A model generated the notes under the pieces. That model did not search any database and was not told the DNA's origin. It saw nothing but the letters and a program-made list of their open reading frames with translations. This document shows, in pieces, positions 45,537 to 57,586 of a DNA stretch of 58,565 bases. Made by a program: the position numbers and the translations under genes. Source of the DNA: Serratia nevei (lineage in GTDB: Bacteria; Pseudomonadota; Gammaproteobacteria; Enterobacterales; Enterobacteriaceae); the NCBI RefSeq assembly GCF_024160145.1, contig NZ_JAMYWQ010000032.1, positions 1 through 58,565 of the forward strand, given 5' to 3'. The first letter of the stretch is position 1. Each line of letters begins with the position of its first letter.

Positions 45537-45564
45537 CGTCGGCGCGCCGCGCAACGCGCCGACG
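45537..45564 (+). terminator. Hairpin after kdsB
   Basis: A perfect ten-pair stem CGTCGGCGCG/CGCGCCGACG with an eight-base loop starts 10 bases after the stop. It lacks a T run, so it may be a terminator or an mRNA-end stabiliser. Confidence 0.6.
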
Positions 45565-45677
45565 ATGCAACACCTCTCATTATTGATCCCCGTTTTGTTG
45601 ATCTGCGTTGAAGAAATTTTCCGCTCACCGTTCGATGATGTTACGCATCCCCCTTATTAGCCCGAGGTGAATGCCTT

Positions 45678-46574
45678 ATGGAGCAGTTACGCGCTGAACT
45701 GAGCATTGTGCTGGGTGAGTCCATCAGCCGGCTGGAACGGGTGAGCGAGCAGCCTTATGCGCATATGTATTCGCTGTACGATCGGCAGGGCAACGCCATT
45801 CCGCTGATGGCGAAAAGCTTTATCTGTCAGGGCATCGCTCAGCAGGAGGCTTACAAGCTGTCGATGCTGGCGCGCGACGGGGATATACGTCTGCCTACGG
45901 TGTACGGTGTGGTATGTACCCACCAGGCGCCGTATAAGGAAATTCTGCTGATCGAGCGTCTGCGCGGCGTGTCGGCCGAAGCGCCGACGCGTTCACCGGA
46001 TCGCTGGAACATGCTGATGGAACAGATCGTTGACGGGGTATTGGCCTGGCACCGCATTGATAGCCACGGCAGCGTCGGCAGCGTTGACAGCACGCAGGAG
46101 AACGACTGGTTTTGTTGGTATCAACAGCGGGTCGAAGTGCTATGGGCGACGGTAGTCAATCTGACCACCCCACAGCTGACCATGGCGGATCGGCGTTTGC
46201 TGTACCGCACGCGCGAAGCGCTGACCCATTTCTTCGTCGGTTTCGACGATCCCTGCGTGCTGGTGCACGGTAACCTGTCGCTGCGCAGCATGCTGAAAGA
46301 TCCCAAAAGCGATCAGCTGTTGGCGATGCTCAATCCCGGCGTGGTGCTGTGGGCGCCACGCGAATACGATCTTTTCCGCCTGTGCGAGGCGGGTATGCCC
46401 AGCCAACTGTTGTTCAGCTATTTGCAGCGCGCGCCGGTCGCGGACGCTTTCCTGGCGCGGCGCTGGCTGTACGTGGTGTGGGAAGCGGTAGGGCGCTTGG
46501 TTCATACCGGCAAGCTGGAGCGGCGGCCGTTCGACTATGCGTCGCAACAGCTGCTGCCTTGGCTGGCCGGCTGA
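45678..46574 (+). CDS. ycbJ: YcbJ, aminoglycoside-phosphotransferase-like protein
   Basis: 298 aa, matching E. coli YcbJ (297). The fold resembles APH/choline kinases: LLIERLRG hinge, then VLVHGNLSLRSMLKD where the catalytic loop HGD is HGN (Asn199), and LNPGVVLWAPREYDLF where the metal-binding D is not in the usual place. Loss of the catalytic Asp suggests a binding or regulatory role instead of kinase activity. Its function is unknown. It is convergent with elyC, six bases apart. Confidence 0.88.
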   Translation: MEQLRAELSIVLGESISRLERVSEQPYAHMYSLYDRQGNAIPLMAKSFICQGIAQQEAYKLSMLARDGDIRLPTVYGVVCTHQAPYKEILLIERLRGVSAEAPTRSPDRWNMLMEQIVDGVLAWHRIDSHGSVGSVDSTQENDWFCWYQQRVEVLWATVVNLTTPQLTMADRRLLYRTREALTHFFVGFDDPCVLVHGNLSLRSMLKDPKSDQLLAMLNPGVVLWAPREYDLFRLCEAGMPSQLLFSYLQRAPVADAFLARRWLYVVWEAVGRLVHTGKLERRPFDYASQQLLPWLAG

Positions 46575-46580
46575 GAGGCT

Positions 46581-47354
46581 TTACTCGGCGCCGGCGCGAT
46601 CCGCGCCTTTCAGCCATTGCCACAGGCTGCCCAGCGTTTCATACCAGGCGCGCTCGGTATGGCCGAGGAACATCGACGATGGCGTGGCGCGATCCCAGAT
46701 GTTCAGCGGCGAGTCGATCGCCAGCTGGTTGGCCGGCGCCGGGATCGGATGCAGGCCTTTAGCCTCGAAGAAGCGCATGGCGCGCGGCAGATGGTTGGCG
46801 GAGGTCACCAGAATGAACGGCTGCTCACCGACCAGCTTCGCTACCTGAACGGCTTCTTCCTCGGTATCGCGCGGTTCGCCCAGGATCACCATATCGCTGC
46901 GCGGTACGCCGAGGCTTTCGGCCACCAGCGCCGCGGTGGCGGCATTGCTTTGCATGCGCCCGCCGGAGGCACCGGTAAACACCATCCTGGTACCGGGATG
47001 CGTAAGGTAAAGCCGCACGCCTTCCGTTACGCGCGGTAGGCTGTTGCCGAGCAGGTTCGAGCTGGGCGCCCAGTCGGGATTGTAGGTATAGCCCCCACCC
47101 AACACCACGATGTAGCTGACCGGATCGTTGCCGCGATAAGTCTGGTATTCGGCTTCGAGTGGCCGCAGCAGCCGGTCGGCCACCGGTTGCAGGCTGAAAA
47201 GCAGCAAAAACAGCCAGCTCAGCGTGAAAATCGTTTTACCGCTTTTTTGCCAGCGGGTGAACCACAGCAGCAGTAGCGCCAGCCCCATCAGCAGCATCAA
47301 CAGCGGCAGCGGCATCAGCAGGGCGCCGAAGAACTTTTTCAGGTTGAACAGCAT
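46581..47354 (-). CDS. elyC: Envelope biogenesis factor ElyC
   Basis: DUF218 inner-membrane protein, 257 aa (E. coli 259). Two N-terminal membrane helices (residues about 10-31 and 40-57) precede the periplasmic DUF218 domain with VVLGGGYTYNP, FTGASGGRMQSNAATAA, EPRDTEEEAV and TSANHLPRAMRFFE. It is needed for peptidoglycan and lipid-carrier metabolism at low temperature in E. coli. It diverges from cmoM. Confidence 0.94.
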   Translation of the reverse strand: MLFNLKKFFGALLMPLPLLMLLMGLALLLLWFTRWQKSGKTIFTLSWLFLLLFSLQPVADRLLRPLEAEYQTYRGNDPVSYIVVLGGGYTYNPDWAPSSNLLGNSLPRVTEGVRLYLTHPGTRMVFTGASGGRMQSNAATAALVAESLGVPRSDMVILGEPRDTEEEAVQVAKLVGEQPFILVTSANHLPRAMRFFEAKGLHPIPAPANQLAIDSPLNIWDRATPSSMFLGHTERAWYETLGSLWQWLKGADRAGAE

Positions 47355-47506
47355 CGAAAATCAGATCCTTTTGGGTGAAAAAGCGGCATCCGGGCATAAA
47401 CAGGCCGCAAGAAGATACATTCTAAGCCAGTCTGTGCCAAAATAGCAGGTTTGAATGGGCGTGCGCTTTGCCGCCGACAGGAATGAGATCAGCGGAGCCG
47501 TTGTCC

Positions 47507-48292
47507 ATGCAGGATCGCAATTTTGACGATATTGCTGAAAAATTTGCGCGTAACATTTACGGCACCACAAAAGGGAAAATCCGCCAGGCGGTAGTTTGGC
47601 AGGATCTGACCGGGCTGTTGGCGCAGTTGCCGCAGCGGCCGCTGCGCATCCTCGACGCCGGGGGCGGTGAAGGCCATATGGCCTGCCAACTGGCAGAATT
47701 AGGACATCAGGTGTTGTTGTGCGATCTTTCTGGTGAGATGATCCAGCGCGCCGCGCAGCTGGCGCAGCAGAAAGGTGTGAGCCAGAACATGCAATTCGTA
47801 CAAAGTTCTGCGCAGGATATCGCTCAACATTTGGAACAGCCGGTTGATCTGATATTGTTTCATGCAGTGCTTGAATGGATCGCCGAGCCTGAAGCGGCGC
47901 TGCAGGCGTTGTATGACTGCCTGACGCCGGGTGGCGCGCTGTCGCTGATGTTCTTCAACGCCAACGGCCTCTTGATGCGCAATGTGGTGTTGGGTAATTT
48001 CCAACTGGTGGATCCCGAGGTCAGACGGCGCCGCAAGCGTTCGCTGTCGCCACAATATCCGCACGATCCGCTATCGGTCTACGGTTGGCTGGAACAGCTG
48101 GGCATGCGCATCGGCGGCAAAACCGGCGTGCGGGTGTTCCACGACTATCTGCAGAGCAGACAGCTGCAAACACAAAAATTTGAAGAGTTACTGGCGCTTG
48201 AACAGCACTATTGCCGGCAGGAGCCGTACGTGAGTTTGGGGCGCTATATTCACGTCATGGCGCATAAACCAAACCTGAAGGACGAACTATGA
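47507..48292 (+). CDS. cmoM: tRNA 5-carboxymethoxyuridine methyltransferase CmoM
   Basis: SAM-dependent methyltransferase (formerly smtA), 261 aa from ATG 47507 ([19 protein letters not shown]), the E. coli start and length. It methylates cmo5U34 in some tRNAs to mcmo5U. The SAM motif is [21 protein letters not shown]. It overlaps mukF by four bases, heading the conserved cmoM-mukF-mukE-mukB operon. Confidence 0.96.
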   Translation: MQDRNFDDIAEKFARNIYGTTKGKIRQAVVWQDLTGLLAQLPQRPLRILDAGGGEGHMACQLAELGHQVLLCDLSGEMIQRAAQLAQQKGVSQNMQFVQSSAQDIAQHLEQPVDLILFHAVLEWIAEPEAALQALYDCLTPGGALSLMFFNANGLLMRNVVLGNFQLVDPEVRRRRKRSLSPQYPHDPLSVYGWLEQLGMRIGGKTGVRVFHDYLQSRQLQTQKFEELLALEQHYCRQEPYVSLGRYIHVMAHKPNLKDEL

Positions 48293-49611
48293 GTGAATTT
48301 TCCCAGACAGTACCCGAACTGGTCGCCTGGGCACGGAAAAATGATTTCTCTATTTCGCTCCCTACGGAGCGTCTCGCATTTCTGCTCGCCATCGCCACCC
48401 TGAACGGCGAACGGCTGGACGGCGAGATGAGCGAAGGTGAGCTGGTTGATGCATTTCGCCATGTCAGCAAAGGTTTTGAACAGACGCATGAAACGGTGGC
48501 GATGCGCGCCAACAATGCGATCAACGACATGGTGCGCCAGCGCCTGTTGAACCGCTTTACCAGCGAACTGGCGGACGGCAACGCGATTTACCGCCTCACG
48601 CCGCTGGGTATCGGCATTACCGATTACTATATTCGCCAACGCGAATTCTCCACGCTGCGTCTGTCGATGCAGCTGTCGATCGTGGCGCAGGAGCTCAAGC
48701 GCGCCGCCGACGCCGCCGACGAGGGCGGCGACGATTTCCATTGGCACCGCAACGTGTTCGCGCCGTTGAAATATTCGGTGGCGGAAATCTTCGACAGCAT
48801 CGACATGACCCAACGCGTGATGGACGAGCAGCAGCAGAGCGTGAAAAACGACATCGCGGCGCTGCTGAGCAAAGACTGGCGGGCGGCGATCTCCAGCTGC
48901 GAGATGCTGCTGTCGGAAACCTCGGGCACCCTGCGCGAGCTGCAGGATACGCTGGATGCGGCGGGCGACAAGCTGCAGGCTAACCTGCTGCGCATCCAGG
49001 ACGCCACGCTTGGCAACGTGGAGCTGGGCTTCGTCGACAAGCTGGTGTTCGATCTGCAAAGCAAGCTGGATCGCATCATCAGCTGGGGCCAGCAGGCGAT
49101 CGACCTGTGGATCGGCTACGATCGTCACGTGCACAAATTTATCCGTACCGCTATCGATATGGATAAAAACCGCGTGTTCGCCCAACGCCTGCGCCAGTCG
49201 GTGCAAACCTATTTCGATAATCCGTGGACGCTGACCCATGCCAATGCCGATCGTCTGCTGGATATGCGCGACGAAGAACTGGCGCTGCGCAGCGAGGAAG
49301 TGACCGGGGAACTGCCGCCGGATCTGGAGTTCGAAGAGTTCAACGAAATTCGCGAACAGCTGGCGGCGATGATCGAAGAGGCGCTGAAGGTGTATCAGGA
49401 ACAGCAGATGCCGCTCAACCTTGCAGCGGTGATGCGCGATTACCTGGCGCAATATCCGCGTGCGCGTCATTTCGACGTGGCACGTTTAGTGGTCGACCAG
49501 GCGGTGCGCCTCGGTGTGGCTGAAGCAGATTTCTCAGGGTTGCCGGCGGAATGGCAGGCAATCAATGATTACGGAGCCAAGGTCCAGGCCCATGTCATCG
49601 ACAAATATTGA
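48289..49611 (+). CDS. mukF: Condensin kleisin subunit MukF
   Basis: Kleisin of the MukBEF condensin, 440 aa as in E. coli. The N-terminal winged-helix dimerisation domain ([43 protein letters not shown]) is followed by a long helical middle and a C-terminal domain binding the MukB head. It overlaps mukE by 20 bases. Confidence 0.97.
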   Translation: MSEFSQTVPELVAWARKNDFSISLPTERLAFLLAIATLNGERLDGEMSEGELVDAFRHVSKGFEQTHETVAMRANNAINDMVRQRLLNRFTSELADGNAIYRLTPLGIGITDYYIRQREFSTLRLSMQLSIVAQELKRAADAADEGGDDFHWHRNVFAPLKYSVAEIFDSIDMTQRVMDEQQQSVKNDIAALLSKDWRAAISSCEMLLSETSGTLRELQDTLDAAGDKLQANLLRIQDATLGNVELGFVDKLVFDLQSKLDRIISWGQQAIDLWIGYDRHVHKFIRTAIDMDKNRVFAQRLRQSVQTYFDNPWTLTHANADRLLDMRDEELALRSEEVTGELPPDLEFEEFNEIREQLAAMIEEALKVYQEQQMPLNLAAVMRDYLAQYPRARHFDVARLVVDQAVRLGVAEADFSGLPAEWQAINDYGAKVQAHVIDKY

Positions 49612-50320
49612 ACAAGTAATGCCAGTCAAGCTGGCCAAGGCGCTGTCCAATTCGCTGTTCCCGGCGCTGGACAGCCAACTGCGTGCGGGTCGTCACATCG
49701 GTATCGATGAGCTGGACAACCACGCTTTTTTAATGGATTTCCAGGATGAGCTGGAAGAGTTTTACAACCGTTACAGCGTCGAGCTGATTCGGGCGCCGGA
49801 AGGCTTCTTCTATTTGCGCCCGCGCTCCACCACGCTGATCCCGCGTTCGGTGCTGTCCGAGCTGGATATGATGGTCGGAAAAATCTTGTGCTACCTGTAC
49901 CTCAGCCCCGAGCGCCTGGCGCATGAAGGCATTTTCAGCCATCAGGAGCTGTACGACGAGCTGCTGAGCCTGGCCGATGAGAACAAGCTGCTGAAGTTCG
50001 TTAACCAGCGCTCCACCGGATCGGATCTCGATCGACAGAAACTGCACGAAAAGGTGCGCACCTCGCTGAACCGCCTGCGCCGTTTGGGCATGGTCTATTT
50101 CATGGGCAATGACAGCAGCAAGTTCCGCATTACCGAGGCGGTGTTCCGCTTCGGCGCCGACGTGCGCAGCGGCGACGATCCGCGCGAGGCGCAGCTGCGC
50201 ATGATTCGCGACGGCGAGGCGATGCCGGTTGAAAACAGCCTGGCGCTGAACGATGAGAATGAGGCTGAGGATCAGCAGGTCGATAACGCTCCTGATGGTG
50301 CAGAGGATGAACAGGAATGA
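49592..50320 (+). CDS. mukE: Condensin accessory subunit MukE
   Basis: KITE-type subunit of MukBEF, 242 aa from ATG 49592 ([34 protein letters not shown]. coli 234). A shorter start at MPVKLAKAL is possible. [21 protein letters not shown] and [26 protein letters not shown] are conserved; the acidic C-tail is slightly longer than in E. coli. It overlaps mukB by four bases. Confidence 0.96.
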   Translation: MSSTNIEQVMPVKLAKALSNSLFPALDSQLRAGRHIGIDELDNHAFLMDFQDELEEFYNRYSVELIRAPEGFFYLRPRSTTLIPRSVLSELDMMVGKILCYLYLSPERLAHEGIFSHQELYDELLSLADENKLLKFVNQRSTGSDLDRQKLHEKVRTSLNRLRRLGMVYFMGNDSSKFRITEAVFRFGADVRSGDDPREAQLRMIRDGEAMPVENSLALNDENEAEDQQVDNAPDGAEDEQE

Positions 50321-53300
50321 TTGAACGCGGTAAATTTCGCTCGCTGACGCTGGTTAACTGGAACGGCTTCTTCGCCCGCACCTTTGATCTGGATGAGCTG
50401 GTGACCACGCTGTCCGGCGGTAACGGGGCGGGGAAATCCACCACCATGGCGGCCTTTGTCACCGCGCTGATCCCCGATCTGACGCTGCTGCACTTCCGTA
50501 ACACCACCGAAGCGGGTGCCACCAGCGGCTCGCGCGACAAAGGCCTGCACGGCAAGCTGCGCGCCGGCGTGTGTTACTCGACCCTCGACGTCGTCAACTC
50601 GCGCCACCAGCGCGTGGTGGTCGGCGTGCGCCTGCAGCAGGTGGCGGGGCGCGACCGCAAGGTCGACATCAAACCTTTCACCATCCAGGGCCTGCCGACC
50701 GCGATACAGCCGACCGAGCTGCTGACCCAGACTGTGGGTGAGCGCCAGGCGCGCGTGCTGTCGCTGCAGGAGCTGAAGGATCGCGTGGAAGAGATGGAGG
50801 GCGTGCAGTTCAAGCAGTTCAACTCCATCACCGATTACCACTCGCTGATGTTCGATCTGGGCGTGATCCCCAAACGCCTGCGTTCGTCCGCCGATCGCAG
50901 CAAATTCTATCGTCTGATTGAAGCGTCGCTGTACGGCGGTATTTCCAGCGCCATCACCCGCTCGCTGCGCGATTACCTGCTGCCGGAAAACAGCGGCGTG
51001 CGCAAGGCGTTCCAGGATATGGAAGCGGCGCTGCGCGAAAACCGCATGACGCTGGAGGCGATCCGCGTTACCCAGTCGGATCGCGATCTGTTCAAGCATC
51101 TGATCTCCGAGGCCACGTCCTATGTGGCGGCGGACTATATGCGCCACGCCAATGAACGCCGCATCCATCTGGACGGCGCGCTGGCGCTGCGCAGCGATCT
51201 GCTGGGCAGCCGCAAGCAACTGGCCGCCGAACAGTTTCGCCATGTGGAAATGGCGCGTGAGCTGAGCGAGCAAAGCGGAGCGGAATCCGATCTGGAAACC
51301 GATTACCAGGCCGCCAGCGATCACCTGAATCTGGTGCAGACGGCGATGCGTCAGCAGGAGAAGATCGAGCGCTATGAAGCCGATCTGGAAGAACTGACCT
51401 ACCGTCTGGAAGAGCAGAACGAAGTGGTGGCCGAGGCGAGCGAGCAACAGGCCGAACACGAAGCGCGCGCCGAAGCGGCCGAGCTGGAAGTGGATGAGCT
51501 GAAGAGCCAACTGGCCGACTACCAGCAGGCGCTCGACGTGCAGCAGACCCGCGCCATTCAGTACCAACAGGCGCTGCAGGCGCTGGAGCGCGCACGCGCC
51601 TTGTGCCAACTGCCGGATCTGACCGCCGATAATGCCGAACAGTGGTTGGACACCTTCCAGGCCCGCGAGCAGGAAGCCACCGAAGCGTTGCTGATGCTGG
51701 AACAGAAGCTGAGCGTGGCCGATGCTGCGCACGGCCAGTTCGAGCAGGCCTATCAGCTGGTGGGTAAAATCGCCGGCCAGGTCAGCCGCAGCGAAGCCTG
51801 GCAGTGCGCGCGCGAATTGTTGCGTGACTGGCCTTCGCAGCAGCACCTCGCCGAGCGCGTTCAGCCGCTGCGCCTGCGCCTGAGCGAACTGGAACAGCGC
51901 CTGCGCTCGCAGCAGGATGCCGAGCGCCTGCTGCAAGAGTTTTGCAAACGCCATGGCCAAGAGTACCAGCCGGACGATCTCGACATGCTGCAGCAGGAGC
52001 TGGAAGAGCGCCTGGAAGCGTTGTCGCAGAACGTCAGCGAAGCCGGCGAACGCCGTATGGAGATGCGCCAGGAGCTGGAGCAGATCCAGCAGCGCATCCG
52101 CGAGCTGACGGCGCGCGCGCCGGTATGGCTGGCGGCGCAGGACGCCCTGGGCCAGCTCAGCGATCAGAGCGGCGAGCCGCTGGAAAACAGCCAGCAGGTG
52201 ACCGAATACATGCAGCAGCTGCTGGAGCGCGAGCGTGAAACCACCGTCGAGCGCGACGAAGTGGCGGCCCGCAAGCGTGAAGTGGAAGCGCAGATCGAAC
52301 GTCTCAGCCAGCCGGGCGGCGCGGAAGATCAGCGCCTGGTCACGCTGGCCGAACGTTTCGGCGGCGTGCTGCTGTCGGAAATTTACGATGACGTCACCAT
52401 CGACGATGCGCCTTACTTCTCGGCGCTGTACGGCCCTTCGCGCCACGCCATCGTGGTGCCGGATCTGTCGCTGGTGCGCGAAATGCTGGAAGGGCTGGAA
52501 GATTGCCCGGAAGATCTTTACCTGATCGAGGGGGATCCGCAGTCGTTCGATGACAGCGTATTCGCTGTCGAAGAGCAGGACAAAGCGGTGGTGGTGAAAA
52601 TCGCCGATCGCCAGTGGCGTTATTCGCGCTACCCGGAAGTGCCGTTGTTCGGCCGCGCGGCGCGTGAAAACCGCCTGGAAGTGCTGCATGCCGAGCGTGA
52701 AACGCTGGCAGAGCGTTACGCCACGCTGTCGTTCGACGTGCAGAAAACCCAGCGCTCGCACCAGGCCTTCAGCCGCTTTATCGGCACCCATCTGGCGGTG
52801 GCGTTCGACGCCGACCCGGAAGCGGAGATCCGCGGCCTGAACGCCCGTCGTGGCGAGATCGAACGTGCGTTGAACAATCACGAAGCACAGAACCAGCAGC
52901 AGCGTCAGCAGTACGATCAGGCCAAAGAGGGCATTTCTGCGCTCAACCGCCTGATGCCGCTGGTGTCGTTGCTGAACGACGAAACGCTGCAGGATCGCGT
53001 CGACGAGATCCGCGAAGAGCTGGAAGAAGCGCAGGACGCCGCGCGTCATATTCAGCAGCACGGCGTGTCGCTGACCAAGCTGGAGCCGCTGTTGTCGGTG
53101 CTGCAGAGCGATCCGCAGCAGCATGAGCAGCTGCAGCAGGACTACGCGCAGGCGCAAAGCGTGCAGCGTCAGGCTAAACAGCAGGCGTTCGCGCTGACGG
53201 AAGTGGTGCAGCGCCGCGCGCACTTCAGCTACACCGACTCCGCCGGTATGCAGAATGCCAACAACGATCTCAACGACAAGCTGCGCCAGCGTCTGGAACA

Positions 53301-54765
53301 GGCGGAAGCCGAACGCGCCCGCGCCCGTGAGCAACTGCGTCAGTATCAAACCCAGTTCACCCAGTACAGCCAGGTGCTGGCCTCGCTGAAAAGCTCGTAC
53401 GACGCCAAGCGCGACATGCTGAAAGAGCTGAGCCAGGAGCTGGTGGACATCGGCGTGCAGGCCGACGCCAACGCCGAAGCGCGCGCCCGTCAGCGCCGCG
53501 ACGAGCTGCATGCGGCGCTGAGCAACAACCGCGCTCGCCGCAACCAGCTGGAGAAACAGCTGACCTTCTGCGAAGCCGAAATGGACGGCCTGCAGAAGAA
53601 GCTGCGTAAGCTGGAACGCGACTATCATCAGCTGCGCGAGCAGGTGGTGACCGCCAAGGCGGGCTGGTGCGCGGTGATGCGCCTGGTGAAAGACAACGGC
53701 GTGGAGCGCCGCCTGCATCGCCGCGAGCTGGCGTATATGGATGGCGACGAGCTGCGTTCGATGTCGGATAAGGCGCTCGGTGCGCTGCGTTTGGCGGTGG
53801 CGGACAACGAACACCTGCGCGACGTGCTGCGCCTGTCGGAGGATCCGAAGCGGCCGGAGCGTAAGATTCAGTTCTATATTGCGGTGTACCAGCACCTGCG
53901 CGAGCGTATCCGTCAGGATATCATCCGTACCGACGATCCGGTCGAGGCCATCGAGCAGATGGAGATTGAGCTGGGCCGTCTGACCGAAGAACTGACCGCG
54001 CGCGAGCAGAAACTGGCGATCAGTTCGAAAAGCGTGGCCAACATCATTCGCAAAACCATTCAGCGCGAACAGAACCGCATTCGCATGCTGAACCAGGGGC
54101 TGCAGGCTGTCGCCTTCGGTCAGGTGAAAAGCGTGCGCCTGAACGTCAACGTACGTGAAGCGCATGCTACCCTGCTGGACGTGCTCTCCGAGCAACAGGA
54201 ACAGCATCAGGATCTGTTCAACAGCAACCGCCTGACCTTCTCCGAAGCGTTGGCCAAGCTGTATCAGCGCCTGAACCCGCAGATCGACATGGGGCAGCGC
54301 ACGCCGCAGACCATCGGCGAGGAGTTGCTGGACTACCGCAACTACCTGGAGATGGAAGTGGAGGTGTACCGCGGCTCCGACGGCTGGCTGCGTGCGGAAA
54401 GTGGCGCGTTGTCTACCGGTGAGGCCATTGGCACCGGGATGTCAATCCTGGTGATGGTGGTGCAGAGCTGGGAAGAGGAATCCCGCCGCCTGCGCGGTAA
54501 AGACATCTCGCCGTGTCGCCTGCTGTTCCTCGATGAAGCGGCGCGTCTGGATGCCAAGTCGATCGCTACGTTGTTCGAGCTGTGCGACCGTCTGGAGATG
54601 CAGCTGATCATTGCCGCGCCGGAAAACATCAGTCCGGAGAAGGGCACCACCTATAAACTGGTGCGTAAGGTGTTCCAGAACCACGAGCACGTGCACGTGG
54701 TGGGGCTGCGCGGTTTCGCCGGCGAGCCGCCTGCGCTGGGCACTGCGCCGGTCGAAGCGCCGTAA
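50317..54765 (+). CDS. mukB: Condensin SMC-like ATPase MukB
   Basis: SMC-like chromosome organiser, 1482 aa (E. coli 1486). Walker [10 protein letters not shown] at about residues 34-42, two long coiled coils around a hinge near residues 660-780, signature [21 protein letters not shown] and Walker [14 protein letters not shown]. It loops and segregates chromosomes with MukE and MukF. The 5' arm codons are strongly G/C biased. It is the last gene of the operon. Confidence 0.98.
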   Translation: MIERGKFRSLTLVNWNGFFARTFDLDELVTTLSGGNGAGKSTTMAAFVTALIPDLTLLHFRNTTEAGATSGSRDKGLHGKLRAGVCYSTLDVVNSRHQRVVVGVRLQQVAGRDRKVDIKPFTIQGLPTAIQPTELLTQTVGERQARVLSLQELKDRVEEMEGVQFKQFNSITDYHSLMFDLGVIPKRLRSSADRSKFYRLIEASLYGGISSAITRSLRDYLLPENSGVRKAFQDMEAALRENRMTLEAIRVTQSDRDLFKHLISEATSYVAADYMRHANERRIHLDGALALRSDLLGSRKQLAAEQFRHVEMARELSEQSGAESDLETDYQAASDHLNLVQTAMRQQEKIERYEADLEELTYRLEEQNEVVAEASEQQAEHEARAEAAELEVDELKSQLADYQQALDVQQTRAIQYQQALQALERARALCQLPDLTADNAEQWLDTFQAREQEATEALLMLEQKLSVADAAHGQFEQAYQLVGKIAGQVSRSEAWQCARELLRDWPSQQHLAERVQPLRLRLSELEQRLRSQQDAERLLQEFCKRHGQEYQPDDLDMLQQELEERLEALSQNVSEAGERRMEMRQELEQIQQRIRELTARAPVWLAAQDALGQLSDQSGEPLENSQQVTEYMQQLLERERETTVERDEVAARKREVEAQIERLSQPGGAEDQRLVTLAERFGGVLLSEIYDDVTIDDAPYFSALYGPSRHAIVVPDLSLVREMLEGLEDCPEDLYLIEGDPQSFDDSVFAVEEQDKAVVVKIADRQWRYSRYPEVPLFGRAARENRLEVLHAERETLAERYATLSFDVQKTQRSHQAFSRFIGTHLAVAFDADPEAEIRGLNARRGEIERALNNHEAQNQQQRQQYDQAKEGISALNRLMPLVSLLNDETLQDRVDEIREELEEAQDAARHIQQHGVSLTKLEPLLSVLQSDPQQHEQLQQDYAQAQSVQRQAKQQAFALTEVVQRRAHFSYTDSAGMQNANNDLNDKLRQRLEQAEAERARAREQLRQYQTQFTQYSQVLASLKSSYDAKRDMLKELSQELVDIGVQADANAEARARQRRDELHAALSNNRARRNQLEKQLTFCEAEMDGLQKKLRKLERDYHQLREQVVTAKAGWCAVMRLVKDNGVERRLHRRELAYMDGDELRSMSDKALGALRLAVADNEHLRDVLRLSEDPKRPERKIQFYIAVYQHLRERIRQDIIRTDDPVEAIEQMEIELGRLTEELTAREQKLAISSKSVANIIRKTIQREQNRIRMLNQGLQAVAFGQVKSVRLNVNVREAHATLLDVLSEQQEQHQDLFNSNRLTFSEALAKLYQRLNPQIDMGQRTPQTIGEELLDYRNYLEMEVEVYRGSDGWLRAESGALSTGEAIGTGMSILVMVVQSWEEESRRLRGKDISPCRLLFLDEAARLDAKSIATLFELCDRLEMQLIIAAPENISPEKGTTYKLVRKVFQNHEHVHVVGLRGFAGEPPALGTAPVEAP

Positions 54766-54790
54766 CGCAGAAAAACGCCCTAAAAATCCG

Positions 54791-54821
54791 AAAATAGCCG
54801 CCGCAGGGTGGCTATTTTTTT
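54791..54821 (+). terminator. Rho-independent terminator of the muk operon
   Basis: Stem AAAATAGCC/GGCTATTTT (54791-54818) with inner pairing runs into seven T, 25 bases after the mukB stop. Confidence 0.88.
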
Positions 54822-54984
54822 GTGCGCGTGGAAGATAGACCTGCTTTTTTATTCGTTGAAAAGCGGTTAGTTTAATTACATAAACAGTTATTCGGCGCCC
54901 GCAGGGCGAAACGGCCTTTCTGTTTGTATACTGAAGCTATATGCAGTTTTTGAGGTTTTTTTGTGAGCATACAGGGGGCAAGGG

Positions 54985-56793
54985 ATGTTGCTTAAAAAGG
55001 GAAACTCTCTACGACGTTTGGCGCTGAGTGGCGCTATCGTCTGTAGTCTGGTGTCGTCGTTTTCCGCATCGGCCACCGTGGCGGCGTTGCCGGTGGCGTC
55101 AGCAGGCATGTCCGTTGCGCAGAGCCGTTCTGAGCTGCTGGCCGCGTTGCCGCGCGGCATGGAGTTGCACTATCTCTCCACGTTGGCGCCGCTGTATGCG
55201 GCGAACCGTATGCAGCCGATGTGGCAAGATCGCGAAGCCGTTCAGCAGTTTCAACAGCAGCTGGCCGAGCTGGCGATGTCCGGCGTGCAGCCGCAGTTTA
55301 CCCAATGGGTGAAGATGTTGACCGATCCGGCGCTCAATGAAGTGGGGCGTGATGTGGTGCTGTCCGACGCGATGCTGGGCTACTTGCAGTTCGTGTCCGC
55401 CATCGGCGCCAACGGCAACAACTGGCTGTACAGCAATATACCCTACAAGCTTGGCTTGCCGCCCACTGCGGTGATCAACCAATGGCAGCTGGCGGTGCGC
55501 CAGGCGCGTACCCTGAGCTATGTGAATTCGCTTGCGCCACAGCACCCGCAATACGCCAAGATGCATCAGGCGCTGCGCGACATGCTGGCGGACAATCGCC
55601 CCTGGCCGCAGGTGGGCAGCGGCCCGAGCCTGCGCCCAGGCCAAATGAGCAACGATATCCCGGCGCTGCGCGAAATCCTGTCGCGCACCGGCATGCTGGC
55701 CGCCTCGGCGCCGGAAGCGGAGCCGGAACCGGCGGTGGTCTCGGCGAAAAGCAATGAGCCCGACGACGGCGGGCTGACGGTAGACGAAGAGAAAAGCCGC
55801 GTGACGGTCAGCCCATCGGCGGCCCCGGTAACGGAGTTGACCGCGGAACAGACGCCGCCGCAGGTTGGCAGCGTGGTGAGTGACAATCTCTATACCAACG
55901 AGCTGGTGGAAGGGGTCAAGCGCTTCCAGAAATGGCAGGGGCTGACGGCGGACGGCGTGATCGGCGTACGTACCCGCGAGTGGCTCAATGTGTCGCCGAA
56001 AACCCGCGCCGCGTTGTTGGCGCTGAATATCCAGCGTCTGCGGATTTTACCGGGGCATGTCAGCACCGGCATTATGGTGAACATTCCCAACTATTCGCTG
56101 ACCTACTACCAGAACGGCAACGAAGTGCTGTCTTCCCGCGTTATCGTCGGGCGGCCGAGCCGCAAGACGCCGCTGATGAGCAGCGCGTTGAACAACGTGG
56201 TGGTTAACCCGCCGTGGAACGTGCCGACCACCCTGGTGCGCGAGGATATCGTGCCGAAGGCGATGCGTGACGGTAGCTATTTCCAAAAACACGGTTATAC
56301 CGTGCTGTCGGGCTGGAGCAACGATGCGGAAGTGATCAACCCGGCGATGATCGACTGGAACATGGTCTCTGCGCGCAACTTCCCGTATCGCGTGCGTCAG
56401 GCGCCGGGGGCCACCAACTCACTGGGGCGTTTCAAGTTTAATATGCCGAGCTCGGAAGCCATCTACCTGCACGATACCCCGAACCACAGCCTGTTCCAGA
56501 AAGACATCCGTGCGCTCAGCTCCGGCTGCGTGCGGGTGAACAAAGCTTCCGATTTGGCAAATATGCTGCTGCAGGATGCCGGCTGGAACAATAGCCGCGT
56601 TTCCTCCACGCTGAAAGAGGGTAATACCACTTATGTGAATATTCGCCAGCGTATTCCCGTAAAACTGTATTATCTGACCGCCTGGGTTTCCGATGACGGC
56701 CAACCGCAATTCCGTACAGATATTTACAATTATGATAATACGGTGCGATCGGGCGCACAAATTTTGGCCCAGGCCAAAAAATTAATGCAGTAA
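54985..56793 (+). CDS. ldtD: L,D-transpeptidase LdtD
   Basis: YcbB-type L,D-transpeptidase, 602 aa (E. coli 615), forming 3-3 crosslinks in peptidoglycan. An N-terminal signal peptide ([19 protein letters not shown]), a scaffold domain, a peptidoglycan-binding domain ([22 protein letters not shown]) and the YkuD domain are seen. The active site holds His496, His501 and nucleophile Cys515 in SSGCVRV. An acidic low-complexity linker of about 50 residues (near 235-290) differs from E. coli. A -10 TATACT (54927-54932) precedes it. mepK follows. Confidence 0.95.
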   Translation: MLLKKGNSLRRLALSGAIVCSLVSSFSASATVAALPVASAGMSVAQSRSELLAALPRGMELHYLSTLAPLYAANRMQPMWQDREAVQQFQQQLAELAMSGVQPQFTQWVKMLTDPALNEVGRDVVLSDAMLGYLQFVSAIGANGNNWLYSNIPYKLGLPPTAVINQWQLAVRQARTLSYVNSLAPQHPQYAKMHQALRDMLADNRPWPQVGSGPSLRPGQMSNDIPALREILSRTGMLAASAPEAEPEPAVVSAKSNEPDDGGLTVDEEKSRVTVSPSAAPVTELTAEQTPPQVGSVVSDNLYTNELVEGVKRFQKWQGLTADGVIGVRTREWLNVSPKTRAALLALNIQRLRILPGHVSTGIMVNIPNYSLTYYQNGNEVLSSRVIVGRPSRKTPLMSSALNNVVVNPPWNVPTTLVREDIVPKAMRDGSYFQKHGYTVLSGWSNDAEVINPAMIDWNMVSARNFPYRVRQAPGATNSLGRFKFNMPSSEAIYLHDTPNHSLFQKDIRALSSGCVRVNKASDLANMLLQDAGWNNSRVSSTLKEGNTTYVNIRQRIPVKLYYLTAWVSDDGQPQFRTDIYNYDNTVRSGAQILAQAKKLMQ

Positions 56794-56840
56794 ATGCAGT
56801 AATTATAAATAAATAACGGTCAGAATGTTTGGCTATACCG

Positions 56841-56864
56841 CAGGCCCCTGTAACCGGGGGCCTG
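56841..56864 (+). terminator. Hairpin between ldtD and mepK
   Basis: Stem CAGGCCCC/GGGGCCTG with an eight-base loop, followed by AAA and not by T, 48 bases after the ldtD stop. Confidence 0.55.
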
Positions 56865-56973
56865 TAAACCTAGGCGTATCGCGGGTTGACTCAGCATACG
56901 CAGGCGGTTATGGTTCGGACAGTGCGCTGTTTTGTGCATTTATTTTGACATTCTTGCCGGGTTTAACAGAGTC

Positions 56974-57522
56974 ATGGACAAAATTGATCATCACCGCCGT
57001 AAATGGCTGGCGCTAGGTGGCGCCGCTATGGGCATAGCGCTGCTTCCAGGGCAGGCGTTTGCCAGTCTTTCCACCGCTCGACCGCGTATTTTAGTGCTGA
57101 ATAACCTGAATACCGGTGAATCTATTAAAGCCGAGTTCTTTGACGGCAAAGGTTACAATAAAGAAGAGTTGGTGCGGCTCAATCATCTGTTCCGCGATTA
57201 TCGCGCCAACAAGGTTAAATCGATCGATCCCCGCTTGTTTGATCACCTCTATCGTCTGCAGGGGCTGCTGGGTACCAGCAAGCCGGTGCAGCTGATCTCC
57301 GGATACCGTTCCGTAGATACCAACAACGAACTGCGTGCGCACAGCCGCGGCGTGGCCAAGCACAGCTACCACACCAAAGGCCAGGCGATGGATTTCCACA
57401 TCGAAGGTATCCAATTGAGTAATATCCGTAAAGCGGCGTTAAAAATGCGCGCTGGTGGTGTAGGATATTACCCACGTAGCAACTTCGTACACATCGATAC
57501 CGGCCCGGTTCGGACCTGGTAA
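56974..57522 (+). CDS. mepK: Murein endopeptidase MepK
   Basis: M15/DUF882 endopeptidase (YcbK), 182 aa from ATG 56974 (MDKIDHHRRKWLALGG), the E. coli start and length. The N-terminal RRKWLALGG is a Tat signal. Zinc ligands are His133, Asp140 and His173 in HSYHTKGQAMDFH and NFVHIDTG. It cleaves 3-3 crosslinks, so the enzymes made by adjacent ldtD and mepK make and break the same bond. Confidence 0.96.
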   Translation: MDKIDHHRRKWLALGGAAMGIALLPGQAFASLSTARPRILVLNNLNTGESIKAEFFDGKGYNKEELVRLNHLFRDYRANKVKSIDPRLFDHLYRLQGLLGTSKPVQLISGYRSVDTNNELRAHSRGVAKHSYHTKGQAMDFHIEGIQLSNIRKAALKMRAGGVGYYPRSNFVHIDTGPVRTW

Positions 57523-57539
57523 TCGCTGTGCCATCAGTG

Positions 57540-57572
57540 AATAACGCCGCCCCTTGCGGAAGCGGCGTTATT
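57540..57572 (+). terminator. Terminator-like hairpin before gloC
   Basis: A perfect 11-pair stem AATAACGCCGC/GCGGCGTTATT with an 11-base loop is followed by GTCGTTGG. It would end or reduce mepK transcripts 15 bases before the gloC start. Confidence 0.7.
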
Positions 57573-57586
57573 GTCGTTGGAGCCTT

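Noticed and set aside
50272-54207. 1311-codon open frame opposite mukB
   Set aside because: Antisense shadow of the coiled-coil gene. The leucine/arginine/glutamine-rich product is the mirror of the A/E/Q/L repeats.
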